NCBI GenBank assembly: GCA_035771165.1
Contig: JAWNZC010000302.1
Location: forward strand, 1,007,501-1,071,500
Source of the DNA: Paragorgia papillata
Taxonomy: Eukaryota; Cnidaria; Anthozoa; Scleralcyonacea; Coralliidae
DNA length: 64,000 nt
Reading direction: 5' to 3'
This document shows positions 34,618 to 46,077 of the stretch, one piece after another. Made by a program: the position numbers and the translations under genes. Every line of letters begins with the position of its first letter. Position 1 is the first letter of the stretch. The notes beneath the pieces are model-generated. The model saw nothing but the letters and a program-made list of their open reading frames with translations. It did no database searches and was not told where the DNA came from.

Positions 34618-35936
34618 TATCTATCTACCGACCGGCCATCCGACCGACCGACCGATCTACCTACCTACCTACCTACCTACCGACCGACCGATCTACCTAC
34701 CTACCTACCTACCTACCTACCTACCTACCTACCTACCTACCTACCTACCTACCTACCTACCTACCTACCTACCTACCTACCTACCTACCTACCTACCTAC
34801 CTACCTACCTACCTACCTACCTACCTACCTACCTACCTACCTACCTACCTACCTACCTACCTCTCTACCTCTCTACCTCCCTACCTCTCTACCTCCCTAC
34901 CTCTCTACCTCCCTACCTCCCTACCTCCCTACCTCCCTACCTCCCTACCTCCCTACCTCCCTACCTCCCTACCTCCCTACCTCCCTACCTCCTACCTCCC
35001 TACCTCCCTACCTCCCTACCTCCCTACCTCCCTACCTCCCTACCTCCCTACCTCCCTACCTCCCTACCTCCCTACCTCCCTACCTCCCTACCTCCCTACC
35101 TCCCTACCTCCCTACCTACCTACCTCCCTACCTCCCTACCTCCCTACCTCCCTACCTCCCTACCTCCCTACCTCCCTACCTCCCTACCTCCCTACCTCCC
35201 TACCTCCCTACCTCCCTACCTCCCTACCTCCCTACCTCCCTACCTCCCTACCTCCCTACCTCCCTACCTCCCTACCTCCCTACCTCCCTACCTCCCTACC
35301 TCCCTACCTCCCTACCTCCCTACCTCCCTACCTCCCTACCTCCCTACCTCCCTACCTCCCTACCTCCCTACCTCCCTACCTCCCTACCTCCCTACCTCCC
35401 TACCTCCCTACCTCCCTACCTCCCTACCTCCCTACCTCCCTACCTCCCTACCTCCCTACCTCCCTACCTCCCTACCTCCCTACCTCCCTACCTCCCTACC
35501 TCCCTACCTCCCTACCTCCCTACCTCCCTACCTCCCTACCTCCCTACCTCCCTACCTCCCTACCTCCCTACCTCCCTACCTCCCTACCTCCCTACCTCCC
35601 TACCTCCCTACCTCCCTACCTCCCTACCTCCCTACCTCCCTACCTCCCTACCTCCCTACCTCCCTACCTCCCTACCTACCCTCCCTACCTACGCAACTCC
35701 CTACCTCCCTACCTCCCTACCTCCCTACCTCCTACCTCCCTACCTCGACCTCTCTACATCCCTACCTGACCTCTCGACCTCTCGACCTCTCGACCTCGAT
35801 CGACTCTCGATCGACCTCTCGACCTCTCGACCTCTAACTCTCGACCGCTCGACCTCTCTACCCTCTCTACCTCTCTACTCTACCTCTCTACCTCTCTACC
35901 TCTTTACCTCTCTCTACCTCTCTACCTCTCTACCTC
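34618..35936. repeat. CTAC then CTACCTCC microsatellite block 1
   Basis: It starts with CTATCTACCGACCG variants, then pure (CTAC)n to about 34860. Then (CTACCTCC)n runs to about 35690 and degenerates through CTACCTCT and CGACCTCT to the LINE junction at 35936. Long frames of Leu-Pro-Thr-Ser repeats in this block are artefacts. Confidence 0.95.
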
Positions 35937-37668
35937 TTTGTTTAGAACCAACTTCAGAGAATATTGTTTTAAATCTGTTAAAGCGTTCACCTATTCATAA
36001 GGCAACTGGTTTGGATAATATTTCGAGTAGGCTTCTTAAGGAATCAGCTTTATTATTTCCGGTTCGCTAACACTAATTATTAATAAGTCGATTGAAACCG
36101 GTATTTTTCCATCTCACTGGAAAATTGCTAAGGTTTTTCCGCTATTTAAATCGGGCGGTGCAACTAATCAACAGAACTACCGGCCAATATCCATTCTACC
36201 AGCAATTTCTAAATTATGTGAAAGGATAGTCTATGATCAACTGTATGAATATCTTATTGAAAACAATTTATTGAATAAATATCAGTCTGGTTTTCGCTCA
36301 CTTCACTCAACCGTTACAGCCTTGCTTGATGCAACTAACGAATGGTATTTGAATATTGACAAAGGTAATTTGAATTTAATTACATTTTTGGATTTAGCAA
36401 AGGCTTTTGACACGGTGTCACATGAAATATTATTAGAAAAACTGAAGTTCTATGGCATTTACGGCATATCTCTTGATTGGTTTTCATCATATTTACCAAA
36501 CAGAAAACAATGCTGTTTAGTTGAAGGTTGTACTTCTAAACTTCAAAAAGTTCAATGTGGTGTTCCACAAGGATCTATTTTAGGACCTCTACTTTTTCTA
36601 CTTTTTATTAATGACTTACCGACATGTTTGCAATACACAAAAGCTCGTATGTACGCAGATGATACATCACTAAGTGTTTCATCCAAATCAACTACAGAAC
36701 TTCAAAATAAAGTAAAATGTGACTTAATAAATGTCGATAAATGGCTACAAGCGAATAAATTAAGTTTAAATGTCACTAAAACTGAGTACATGTTTATTGG
36801 TACACAGTTTTAAATTGGACAATTTGGGTCCACTTTTTCCTATATTAATTGGTGATAAACCTATCAAAAGAGTCGAGTCTGCTAAATGCCTTGGAATGTA
36901 TTTAGATGAAACTTTGACCTGGAACGAACAAGTCGATTATTTGTTTACAAAAATTTGTCGTTCCATAAATGGTCTAAAGCAAGCACGTAAATTTGTTCCA
37001 CGCAGAACTTTACTTACTATTTATAATTCGCTTATCCAGCCTTATTTCGATTATTGCGACACTGTTTGGGGAAATTTGAACAAAGGACTCTCTACTCGTT
37101 TGCAAAAGCTCCAAAATCGCGATGCTCGTATAATAACCAATCAATGTTATGATGTTAGATCAGCAGATATATCAAAAGAACTGAAATGGGTCAATCTAAC
37201 CATTAGAAGGGACAAACATTTGTGCCTTATGGTTTACAATGCTTTGAACAAAAATGCGCCCAGTTATTTGAGTGACTTATTTACTAAGCGCTCGGAACAG
37301 TGTCCCTATAAGAATAAACTAAGAGAGAGTCATCATAATTTATTAACAACTCGAATTCCTCAAACAGAATGTTACAAAGGCAGTTTCTCATACAGAGGTG
37401 CGCAGTTATGGAACTCTCTCCCTCCTGAATTGGAAACACCCCAATATAAATCAGAATTTAAAAAGAAGTTGTTCCTTTGAAATTGTCATTCATATATGTA
37501 TATATTGTATATAGTTAGCATCTATAGTTAATTAGTATTTATTTTTTAAAAATTATAAAAATATTATATTTTTTTTAACTTATGTACGGCTTTCATGGAA
37601 AGAAGTATTCATACTTATGAAACTACCGTACTGAAATAAATGTGATTCATTCATTCATTCATTCATTC
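35937..37668 (+). mobile_element. 5'-truncated CR1-like element, copy 1
   Basis: A LINE 3' fragment embedded in the microsatellite. The left junction is ctacctctttgtttag. The right end is an (ATTC)n tail passing directly into CTACCTCT. It contains the reverse transcriptase region and 3' UTR with 'acggctttcatgg' and 'cttatgaaactaccgta', as in the CR1 at 12.5 kb. It is nearly identical to copy 2 at 39163-40890, including shared damage. Confidence 0.9.
35943..37480 (+). pseudogene. CR1 reverse transcriptase, copy 1
   Basis: Blocks in order: SENIVLNLLKRSPIHKATGL and LDNISSRLLKESA (stop at 36070), ETGIFPSHWKIAKVFPLFK, YRPISILPAISKLCERIVYD, FLDLAKAFDTVSHEILLEKL (motif A), CGVPQGSILGPLLFLLFIND (motif B), MYADDT (motif C) and, after a frameshift at about 36813, YNSLIQPYFDYCDTVWGN and RGAQLWNSLPPELE to 37480. 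The shift comes from a four-T run where copy 2 has three. The upstream stop is shared with copy 2, so it predates the duplication. Inactive. Confidence 0.9.
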
Positions 37669-39162
37669 TACCTCTCTACCTCTCTACCTCTCTACCTCTC
37701 TACCTCCCTACCTCTCTACCTCTCTACCTCTCTACCTCTCTACCTCTCTACCTCCCTACCTCCCTACCTCCCTACCTCCCTACCTCCCTACCTCCCTACC
37801 TCCCTACCTCCCTACCTCCCTACCTCCCTACCTCCCTACCTCCCTACCTCCCTACCTCCCTACCTCCCTACCTCCCTACCTCCCTACCTCCCTACCTCCC
37901 TACCTCCCTACCTCCCTACCTCCCTACCTCCCTACCTCTCTACCTCTCTACCTCTCTACCTCTCTACCTCCCTACCTCCATACCTCCCTACCTCCATACC
38001 TCCCTACCTCCCTACCTCCCTACCTCCCTACCTCCCTACCTCCCTACCTCCCTACCTCCCTACCTCCCTACCTCCCTACCTCCCTACCTCCCTACCTCCC
38101 TACCTCCCTACCTCCCTACCTCCCTACCTCCCTACCTCCCTACCTCCCTACCTCCCTACCTCCCTACCTCCCTACCTCCCTACCTCCCTACCTCCCTACC
38201 TCCCTACCTCCCTACCTCCCTACCTCCCTACCTCCCTACCTCCCTACCTCCCTACCTCCCTACCTCCCTACCTCCCTACCTCCCTACCTGCCTACCTCCC
38301 TACCTCCCTACCTCCCTACCTCCCTACCTCCCTACCTCCCTACCTCCCTACCTCCCTACCTCCCTACCTCCCTACCTCCCTACCTCCCTACCTCCCTACC
38401 TCCCTACCTCCCTACCTCCCTACCTCCCTACCTCCCTACCTCCCTAAATCCCTACCTCCCTACCTCCCTACCTCCCTACCTCCCTACCTCCCTACCTCCC
38501 TACCTCCCTACCTCCCTACCTCCCTACCTCCCTACCTCCCTACCTCCCTACCTCCCTACCTCCCTACCTCCCTACCTCCGTACCTCCCTACCTCCCTACC
38601 TCCCTACCTCCCTACCTCCCTACCTCCCTACCTCCCTACCTCCCTACCTCCCTACCTCCCTACCTCCCTACCTCCCTACCTCCCTACCTCCCTACCTCCC
38701 TAAATCCCTAACTCCCTACCTCCCTACCTCCCTACCTACCTACCTCCCTACCTCCCTACCTCCCTACCTCCCTACCTCCCTACCTCCCTACCTCCCTACC
38801 TCCCTACCTCCCTACCTCCCTACCTCCCTACCTCCCTACCTCCCTACCTCCCTACCTCCCTACCTCCCTACCTCCCTACCTCCCTACCTCCCTACCTCCC
38901 TATCTCCCTACCTCCCTACCTCCCTACCTCCCTACCTCCCTACCTCCCTACCTCCCTACCTCCCTACCTCCCTACCTCCCTACCTCCCTACCTCCCTACC
39001 TCCCTACCTGTCAACCTCTCGACCTCTCGACCTCTCGACCTCTCGACCTCTCGACCTCTCGATCTCTCGACCGCTCGACCGCTCGACCTCTCTACCTCTC
39101 TACCTCTCTACCTCACTACCTCTCTACCTCTTTACCTCTCTACCTCTCTACCTCTCTACCTC
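37669..39162. repeat. CTACCTCC microsatellite block 2
   Basis: About 1.5 kb of 8-bp CTACCTCC units with CTACCTCT at both edges and CGACCTCT near the right edge, the same edge order as block 1. Single-base variants (cctgcc at about 38287, ctaaatc at 38445 and 38700, ctatctc at 38900) mark positions. Any long frame here is artificial. Confidence 0.95.
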
Positions 39163-40890
39163 TTTGTTTAGAACCAACATCAGAGAATATTGTTTTAAAT
39201 CTGTTAAAGCGTTCACCTATTCATAAGGCAACTGGTTTGGATAATATTTCGAGTATACTTCTTAAGGAATCAGCTTTATTATTTCCGGTTCGCTAACACT
39301 AATTATTAATAAGTCGATTGAAACCGGTATTTTTCCATCTCACTTGAAAATTGCTAAGGTTTTTCCGCTATTTAAATCGGGCGGTGCAACTAATCAACAG
39401 AACTACCGGCCAATATCCATTCTACCAGCAATTTCTAAATTATGTGAAAGGATAGTCTATGATCAACTGTATGAATATCTTATTGAAAACAATTTATTGA
39501 ATAAATATCAGTCTGGTTTTCGCTCACTTCACTCAACCGTTACAGCCTTGCTTGATGCAACTAACGAATGGTATTTGAATATTGACAAAGGTAATTTGAA
39601 TCTAATTACATTTTTGGATTTAGCAAAGGCTTTTGACACGGTGTCACATGAAATATTATTAGAAAAACTGAAGTTCTATGGCATTTACGGCATATCTCTT
39701 GATTGGTTTTCATCATATTTACCAAACAGAAAACAATGCTGTTTAGTTGAAGGTTGTACTTCTAAACTTCAAAAAGTTCAATGTGGTGTTCCACAAGGAT
39801 CTATTTTAGGACCTCTACTTTTTCTACTTTTTATTAATGACTTACCGACATGTTTGCAATACACAAAAGCTCGTATGTACGCAGATGATACATCACTAAG
39901 TGTTTCATCCAAATCAACTACAGAACTTCAAAATAAAGTAAAATGTGACTTAATAAATGTCGATAAATGGCTACAAGCGAATAAATTAAGTTTAAATGTC
40001 ACTAAAACTGAGTACATGTTTATTGGTACACAGTTTAAATTGGACAATTTGGGTCCACTTTTTCCTATATTAATTGGTGATAAACCTATCAAAAGAGTCG
40101 AGTCTGCTAAATGCCTTGGAATGTATTTAGATGAAACTTTGACCTGGAACGAACAAGTCGATTATTTGTTTACAAAAATTTGTCGTTCCATAAATGGTCT
40201 AAAGCAAGCACGTAAATTTGTTCCGCGCAGAACTTTACTTACTATTTATAATTCGCTTATCCAGCCTTATTTCGATTATTGCGACACTGTTTGGGGAAAT
40301 TTGAACAAAGGACTCTCTACTCGTTTGCAAAAGCTCCAAAATCGCGATGCTCGTATAATAACCAATCAAGGTTATGATGTTAGATCAGCAGATATATCAA
40401 AAGAACTGAAATGGGTCAATCTAACCATTAGAAGGGACAAACATTTGTGCCTTATGGTTTACAATGCTTTGAACAAAAATGCGCCCAGTTATTTGAGTGA
40501 CTTATTTACTAAGCGCTCGGAACAGTGTCCCTATAAGAATAAACTAAGAGAGAGTCATCATAATTTAACAACTCGAATTCCTCAAACAGAATGTTACAAA
40601 GGCAGTTTCTCATACAGAGGTGCGCAGTTATGGAACTCTCTCCCTCCTGAATTGGAAACACCCCCAATATAAATCAGAATTTAAAAAGAAGTTGTTCCTT
40701 TGAAATTGTCATTCATATATGTATATATTGTATATAGTTAGCATCTATTGTTAATTAGTATTTATTTTTAAAAAATTATAAAAATATTGTATTTTTTTTA
40801 ACTTATGTACGGCTTTCATGGAAAGAAGTATTCATACTTATGAAACTACCGTACTGAAATAAATGTGATTCATTCATTCATTCATTCATT
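39163..40890 (+). mobile_element. 5'-truncated CR1-like element, copy 2
   Basis: Same left junction, same right (ATTC)n tail and same length within a few bases as copy 1. Flanked by the same microsatellite on both sides. Best explained by tandem duplication of [microsatellite + LINE], not by two insertions. Confidence 0.9.
39169..40687 (+). pseudogene. CR1 reverse transcriptase, copy 2
   Basis: It carries the same first block and stop as copy 1 (LLFPVR then stop near 39296). After that one long frame to 40672 includes motif A (FLDLAKAFDTV), motif B (GVPQGSILGP) and motif C (YADDT) uninterrupted, so the core is better preserved than in copy 1. Near 40664 a five-C run (four in copy 1) shifts the last codons. 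A 3-base deletion (one Leu) and a Cys-to-Gly change also separate the copies. Without endonuclease and ORF1 it cannot move. Confidence 0.9.
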
Positions 40891-42373
40891 CTACCTCTCT
40901 ACCTCTCTACCTCTCTACCTCTATCTACCTCTCTACCTCTCTACCTCTCTACCTAACTCTCTCTACTCCTCTACCTCTCTACCTCCCTACCTCTCTACCT
41001 CTCTACCTCTCTACCTCTCTACCTCTCTACCCTACCTCTCTACCTCTCTACCTCTCTACCTCTACCTCTCTACTCCCTACCTCCTACCTCCCTACCTCCC
41101 TACCTCCCTACCTACCTCCCTACCTCCCTACCTCCTACCTCCCTACCTCCCCTACCTCCCTACCTCCCTACCTCCCCTACCTCCCCTACCTCCCTACCTA
41201 CTCCCTACCTCCCTACCTACCTACCTACCTCCCTACCTCCCTACCTCCCTACCTCCCTACCTCCTACTCCCTACCTCCCTACCTCCCTACCTCCCCTACC
41301 TCCCTACCCTCCCTACCTCCCTACCCCTACCTCCCTACCTCCCTACCATCCCTACCTCCCTACCTCCCTACCTCCCTACCTCCCTACCTACCTACTACCT
41401 CCCTACCTCCCTACCCCTACCTCCCTACCTCCCTACCTCCCTACCCTCCCTACCTCCCTACCCTCCCTACCCTCCTACCTCCCTACTACCTCCCTACCCC
41501 TACCTCCCTACCTCCCTACCTCCCTACCTCCCTACCTCCCTACCTCCCTACCTCCCTACCTCCCTACCTACCTACCTCCCCTACCTCCCTACCCTCCCTA
41601 CCTCCCTACCTCCCTACCTACCTACCTACCTCCCTCCCTACCTCCCTACCTACCTACCTTCCCTACCTCCCTACCTACCTACCTCCCTACCTACCTACCT
41701 ACCTCCCTACCTCCCTACCTCCCTACCTCCCTACCTCCCTACCTCCCTACCTCCCTACCTCCCTACCTCCCTACCCACCTACCCACCTCCCTATCCACCT
41801 ACCCACCTACCCACCTACCCACCTACCCACCTACCCACCTACCCACTTACCCACCTACCCACCTACCCACCTACCCACCTACCCACCTACCCACCTACCC
41901 ACCTACCCATCTACCCACCTACCCACCTACCCACCTACCCATCTTCCCATCTACCCATCTACCCATCTACCCATCTACCCATCTACCCATCTACCCATCT
42001 AGCCATCTACCCATCTACCCATCCACCCATCTACCCATCTACCCATCCACCCATCTACCCATCTACCCATCTACCGATCTACCCATCTACCGATCTACCC
42101 ATCTACCGATCTACCGATCTACCGATCTACTGATCTACCGATCTACCGATCTACCCATCTACCCATCTACCCATCTACCCATCTACCCATCTACCCATCT
42201 ACCCATCTACCCATCTACCCATTCTACCCATCTACCCGTCTACCCATTCTACCCATCTACCCATCTACCCATCTACCCATCTACCCATCTACCCATCTAC
42301 CCATCTACCCATCTACCCATCTACCCATCTACCCATCTACCCATCTACCCATCTACCCATCTACCCATCTACC
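40891..42373. repeat. Microsatellite block 3: CTACCTCC, then CTACCCAC, then CTACCCAT
   Basis: Irregular CTACCTCC/CTACCTAC units (with many indels) run to about 41775. Then CTACCCAC to about 41940 and CTACCCAT to about 42373, with a CTACCGAT patch at about 42070-42150. The motif changes stepwise along the block. Confidence 0.95.
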
Positions 42374-42721
42374 CATCTATCTATCCATCCATCCATCCAT
42401 TCATCCATCCATCCATCCATCCATCCATCCATCCATCCATCCATCCATCCATCCATCCATCCATCCATCCATCCATCCATCCATCCATCCATCCATCCAT
42501 CCATCCATCCATCCATCCATCCATCCATCCATCCATCCATCCATCCATCCATCCATCCATCCATCCATCCATCCATCCATCCATCCATCCATCCATCCAT
42601 CCATCCATCCATCCATCCATCCATCCATCCATCCATCCATCCATCCATCCATCCATCCATCCATCCATCCATCCATCCATCCATCCATCCATCCATCCAT
42701 GCATCCATGCATCCATCCATC
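42374..42721. repeat. (CCAT)n microsatellite
   Basis: About 345 bp of nearly pure CCAT, following the CTACCCAT block without unique sequence between. WMDG-repeat frames on the minus strand are artefacts. Confidence 0.97.
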
Positions 42722-43136
<415 letters not shown>

Positions 43137-43277
43137 GTGTGAATTTTCGCAGCTCATCACAATACTGCAATGTTTCACAGAAACTTTGCACTAAAAACGA
43201 CAAGCCTTGTAGGTTACGGGCGTTTTGGGCATTTACGACAACCAAATTCCGTCAAACTTTGTGGCTCTTACTTGCAG

Positions 43278-44125
43278 TTAAATACTATTAAATTCCCGGA
43301 AGTGACTTAGCATTCTATGCAATGGCGTCTCTCGCACATCATCATGAACTTTCAGATGGATTCCCAAGGCGGCCTTTGACAAACAAAAGCGACCACATAA
43401 AGAGCATGTTAGTTCCGGATCTGTTATACTACAAACAAATTTCCTTGCAGCACGTTTCAACTTTGGCCTTTACTACCCGCTTTTTTTCAAATCTATTAAT
43501 GCCATCATAAATAGTTTTTCTCCAAGGGTCCCTATTCAGTGCAATTAATTCCCACTTACTTACATCTATGCCCATATCCCTCAAGTTGTGGTTCACACAG
43601 TCCATGTAGCGCTTCTTAGGCATATGGGCTGGGCGTTTTTCTTCAGCCAGTTCACTGTAGAAAACCATTTTCGTCAATCTACAATCTTTTAACCTAACAA
43701 CGTGTCCAGTCCATCGCATTCGGTTCTTCGTGATGCGTGACTCGATGCTCAAACAGCCTGCTCTCTTAAGAATTTCAGTTTCAGGTGTGAACGTTTGCCA
43801 TTTGATGTCTATATTCCGTCTCAGACAGTTCTGATGGACACGTTCCAGAACTTCACGTGATGACGGTATGTGGTCCATGTTTCAGAGGAATAGAGCAGGA
43901 CAGTAATGACATGCGTCATATACAATCAGCTTGGTGTTCAACGTTATGTTATGCTGAGACCACACCATGTGCTCAAGTTTATCAAAAGCTACGCTTGCTC
44001 TCTCCAGTCTGTAGGATATTTCAGAATCTAGCGAACCATTCCTGTGAAGAGTGCTTCTCAAAGACACAAATTTGCCCACAACAGCTAGCTGAGCACCGTG
44101 AACGTAACTGTTGGACTCTAAAAAC
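43278..44125 (-). pseudogene. RTE-like LINE ORF2 C-terminus with zinc finger
   Basis: Read from 44125 downward: GKFVSLRSTLHRNGSLDSEI, SYRLERASVAFDKLEHMVW and NITLNTKLIVYDAC, then after a frameshift near 43880 QNCLRRNIDIKWQ, RITKNRMRWTGHVVRLKDCR, KRYMDCVNHNLRDMGIDVSK and RDPWRKTIYDGI. After another shift comes LTCSLCGRFCLSKAALGIHL with a closing His, a C2H2-like finger. This order is the well-known C-terminal region after the reverse transcriptase in RTE-type and related LINEs. Truncated at about 44125 and frameshifted, so dead. The subfamily assignment is tentative. Confidence 0.75.
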
Positions 44126-44620
44126 AAGTGTGTAGAAATTTGATAAATTTTTTTGTCGCCCAAACAGCACACTATAAGCGGTGTGTTTTTTTTTTACACG
44201 GATGTAAATTAGGTGTGTAAATTTACACCTTATAACGCGTGTAAACGGCTTGTCGCCCAAACGGCACACTATAAACCGTGTTTTTTAAAATTGTGTTTTC
44301 TTACACGCAGTGCGTGTTTTTCTACACAACGTGTGCGTTTTTTCTGCACTGAAGACGTGCTTTTTTACACAACTTAGGGTGTGTAAAATTGTTCACAATC
44401 ACGCAAGATACATAAAATACAAACACGCGATCTTAATTTGAAAGACTTTATTTTGGAAAAGTTAAAGATTATATACATTTAAGGTGGCTCCATACAGTTC
44501 CTAGAAATATAGAAATTACAAGTTTGAGAGTCCAATACACGTGCATAAACAACTCGGAAAAAGAATTAAACTAAATGTTATCTATAGTTAAACATTCTGA
44601 CAATCAAAAACTGTTAACAA
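44126..44620. other. Short tandem duplication and AT-rich DNA
   Basis: The 24-mer word starting tgtcgcccaaac occurs at 44154 and 44251 (97 bp apart). Each copy is followed by GTGT-rich, T-rich sequence ('acacgcagtgcgtgt', 'acacaacgtgtgcg'). Nothing coding. Confidence 0.5.
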
Positions 44621-44827
44621 GTAAATAGCAACAGTTGTTGCTATGGCAACAATGGCGTTTCAAAATGGCTGCCAATTACCCTTCAAACTAATTTAATTCG
44701 AAAAAAACTTTGGTAACCCCTCATTTGGGGGTCACCAAAGTTTTTTTCGAATTAAATTAGTTTAAAAGGTAATTGGCAGCCATTTTGAAACGTCATTGTT
44801 GCCATAGCAACAACTGTTGCTATTTAT
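44621..44827. repeat. 207-bp near-perfect palindrome
   Basis: Arms 'taaatagcaacagttgttg', 'ctatggcaacaatg' and 'aaaatggctgccaattac' return inverted around a short centre near 44724 (cccctcatttggggg). It looks like a foldback MITE. The start of an apparent 105-codon frame lies in it and is not reliable. Confidence 0.85.
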
Positions 44828-44941
44828 TTGGTAACAGTGGCCGACAATTTCTAAGAGTGGCCGACAATTTCTACAAGACAAAAAAGAGTGATCGGTTTTT
44901 TTTTCTTGTAAAAACTGTGGAAACTGAAACAAAACATGGAA

Positions 44942-45560
44942 AATGCCCAGCTCTCGAGAAAATGAAGCTGCAAGAGGCTGAGGAACTTTTAACTACAAAC
45001 AGCCAAGATGATGCAGCTTTAGCTTACGAGAAAATTGGAGACTCGATAAAGCGACTTGAACCATCAAAGCACGAGAGCCTTCACCATTGAATCGACAATG
45101 ATAAAAAAAAAATGGTCAGAAAAGCAAAAGGATGATTGCCTCGCTGTGTTGCGTAAATCAAGAGATCATTGTAAAGCGGCGATTGGATGAGCTTCAGAGA
45201 CAGGAACAAGAGGAGAAATTACAAAGAGGGCTTGAGGACCAGAGGAGAATCAACCAGGAGCAAACGAAATTTCCGTTCCAGCAACAAAAGGAAATGGAAG
45301 AAGCGATGATTCGACAGCAGCGCGCCGAGGAAGTGTGGTTCTGTGGAACTGAAGAAGCAGGCAAAGAGAGTGGAATCACAAATCAAAGGAGGGCTCAACA
45401 AACTGTGAAGTTACAAAAGTATACTATAACGCCATTTTCAGGAGATTACAAGGATTGGCTACGATTTTGGAACCAGTTCACACTCAAGCATAAACTGAAA
45501 ATTTTTGGCGTTGCTGATCTGCAGGGTCGCTATGCCGTATCCTATTGCTCAAGGTAGGTT
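44942..45560 (+). pseudogene. BEL/Pao gag N-terminal fragment (second copy)
   Basis: A coiled-coil-like, Gln/Glu/Arg-rich segment (VKRRLDELQRQEQEEKLQRG, MIRQQRAEEVW) is followed by VKLQKYTITPFSGDYKDWLR and FWNQFTLKH, the start of the DUF1759 core of BEL/Pao gag. Coding stops making sense after about 45500. A stop at about 45090 divides it from an acidic upstream piece (LQEAEELLTTNSQDDAALAY) that is probably the same protein. Plus strand, so independent of the BEL copy at 13.8-19 kb. Dead fragment. Confidence 0.65.
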
Positions 45561-45636
45561 AAGTTGTATTAACAACCGCATCCTCATCTACTGTACATCT
45601 ATGTTGAAATTTACCACAAAGTGCAGGTTCACATTC

Positions 45637-45836
45637 ACGACTACCTCCACGTTCCGTCCACGTCCACGTCCACACGTCCACGACAATGTCCACACGTTCA
45701 CCTCCACGTCCACACGCCCACGACCATCTCCAAACGTCTACGTCCACACGTCCGCTCGTCCACACGTCCATGTCTACACGTCCATGTCCTCTACTTTTAT
45801 GCTCACGTCCATGATCACTTTCACGTCTGCCTCCTA
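45637..45836. repeat. Degenerate CACGTC minisatellite
   Basis: About 200 bp of tccacgtccacacg-type words, period 6 with 9- and 12-bp variants. Similar words reappear at 46275-46345 on the other side of the SINE, so the SINE may have inserted into it. Frames through it (TFTSTSTRPRP) are artefacts. Confidence 0.75.
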
Positions 45837-46077
45837 GGGGAGCACGGGTGGCGTGTGCTGTTAGCGCGCTGCCTCTCACCAAAAGTTAAGCCCGGTTTGA
45901 CGGGGTTAGTACTTGGATGGGTGACCGCTTGGGAATGACCCCGTTGTCGGGCTTGGACTCATGTGAGTAGAGTTGTAGTTGATCTCTCCTGTGCTTCGAG
46001 GGTTTTTCGCCGGGTTCTCCGGTTTTCCTCCCTCCATAAAATCAACACCTAACATCTTAGCTGTGATCCGTGGTCTG
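45837..46077 (+). mobile_element. SINE with tRNA-like head and 5S rRNA-like promoter
   Basis: The first part (ggggagcacgggtggcgtg, then gttagcgcgctgcctctcacc) looks like the 5' half of a tRNA with an A-box-like word. It is followed by 'aagttaagcccgg' and 'gttagtacttggatgggtga', which closely match the internal control region of 5S rRNA. A conserved SINE body follows ('tgtgagtagag', 'gatctctcctgtgcttcgag', 'ttttcgccgggttctccgg'). The copy at 27091 shares the whole order. No protein. Confidence 0.8.

Noticed and set aside
34526..36070. Long open frame of Leu-Pro-Thr-Ser-Tyr repeats (514 codons) and similar ones at 37642-38703 and 40865-42133
   Set aside because: Pure translation of CTAC/CTACCTCC microsatellite; the period lacks stops in several frames at once.
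45505..45938. Frames of 105-110 codons rich in Thr/Ser/Arg/Pro
   Set aside because: They run through the CACGTC minisatellite and into the SINE.
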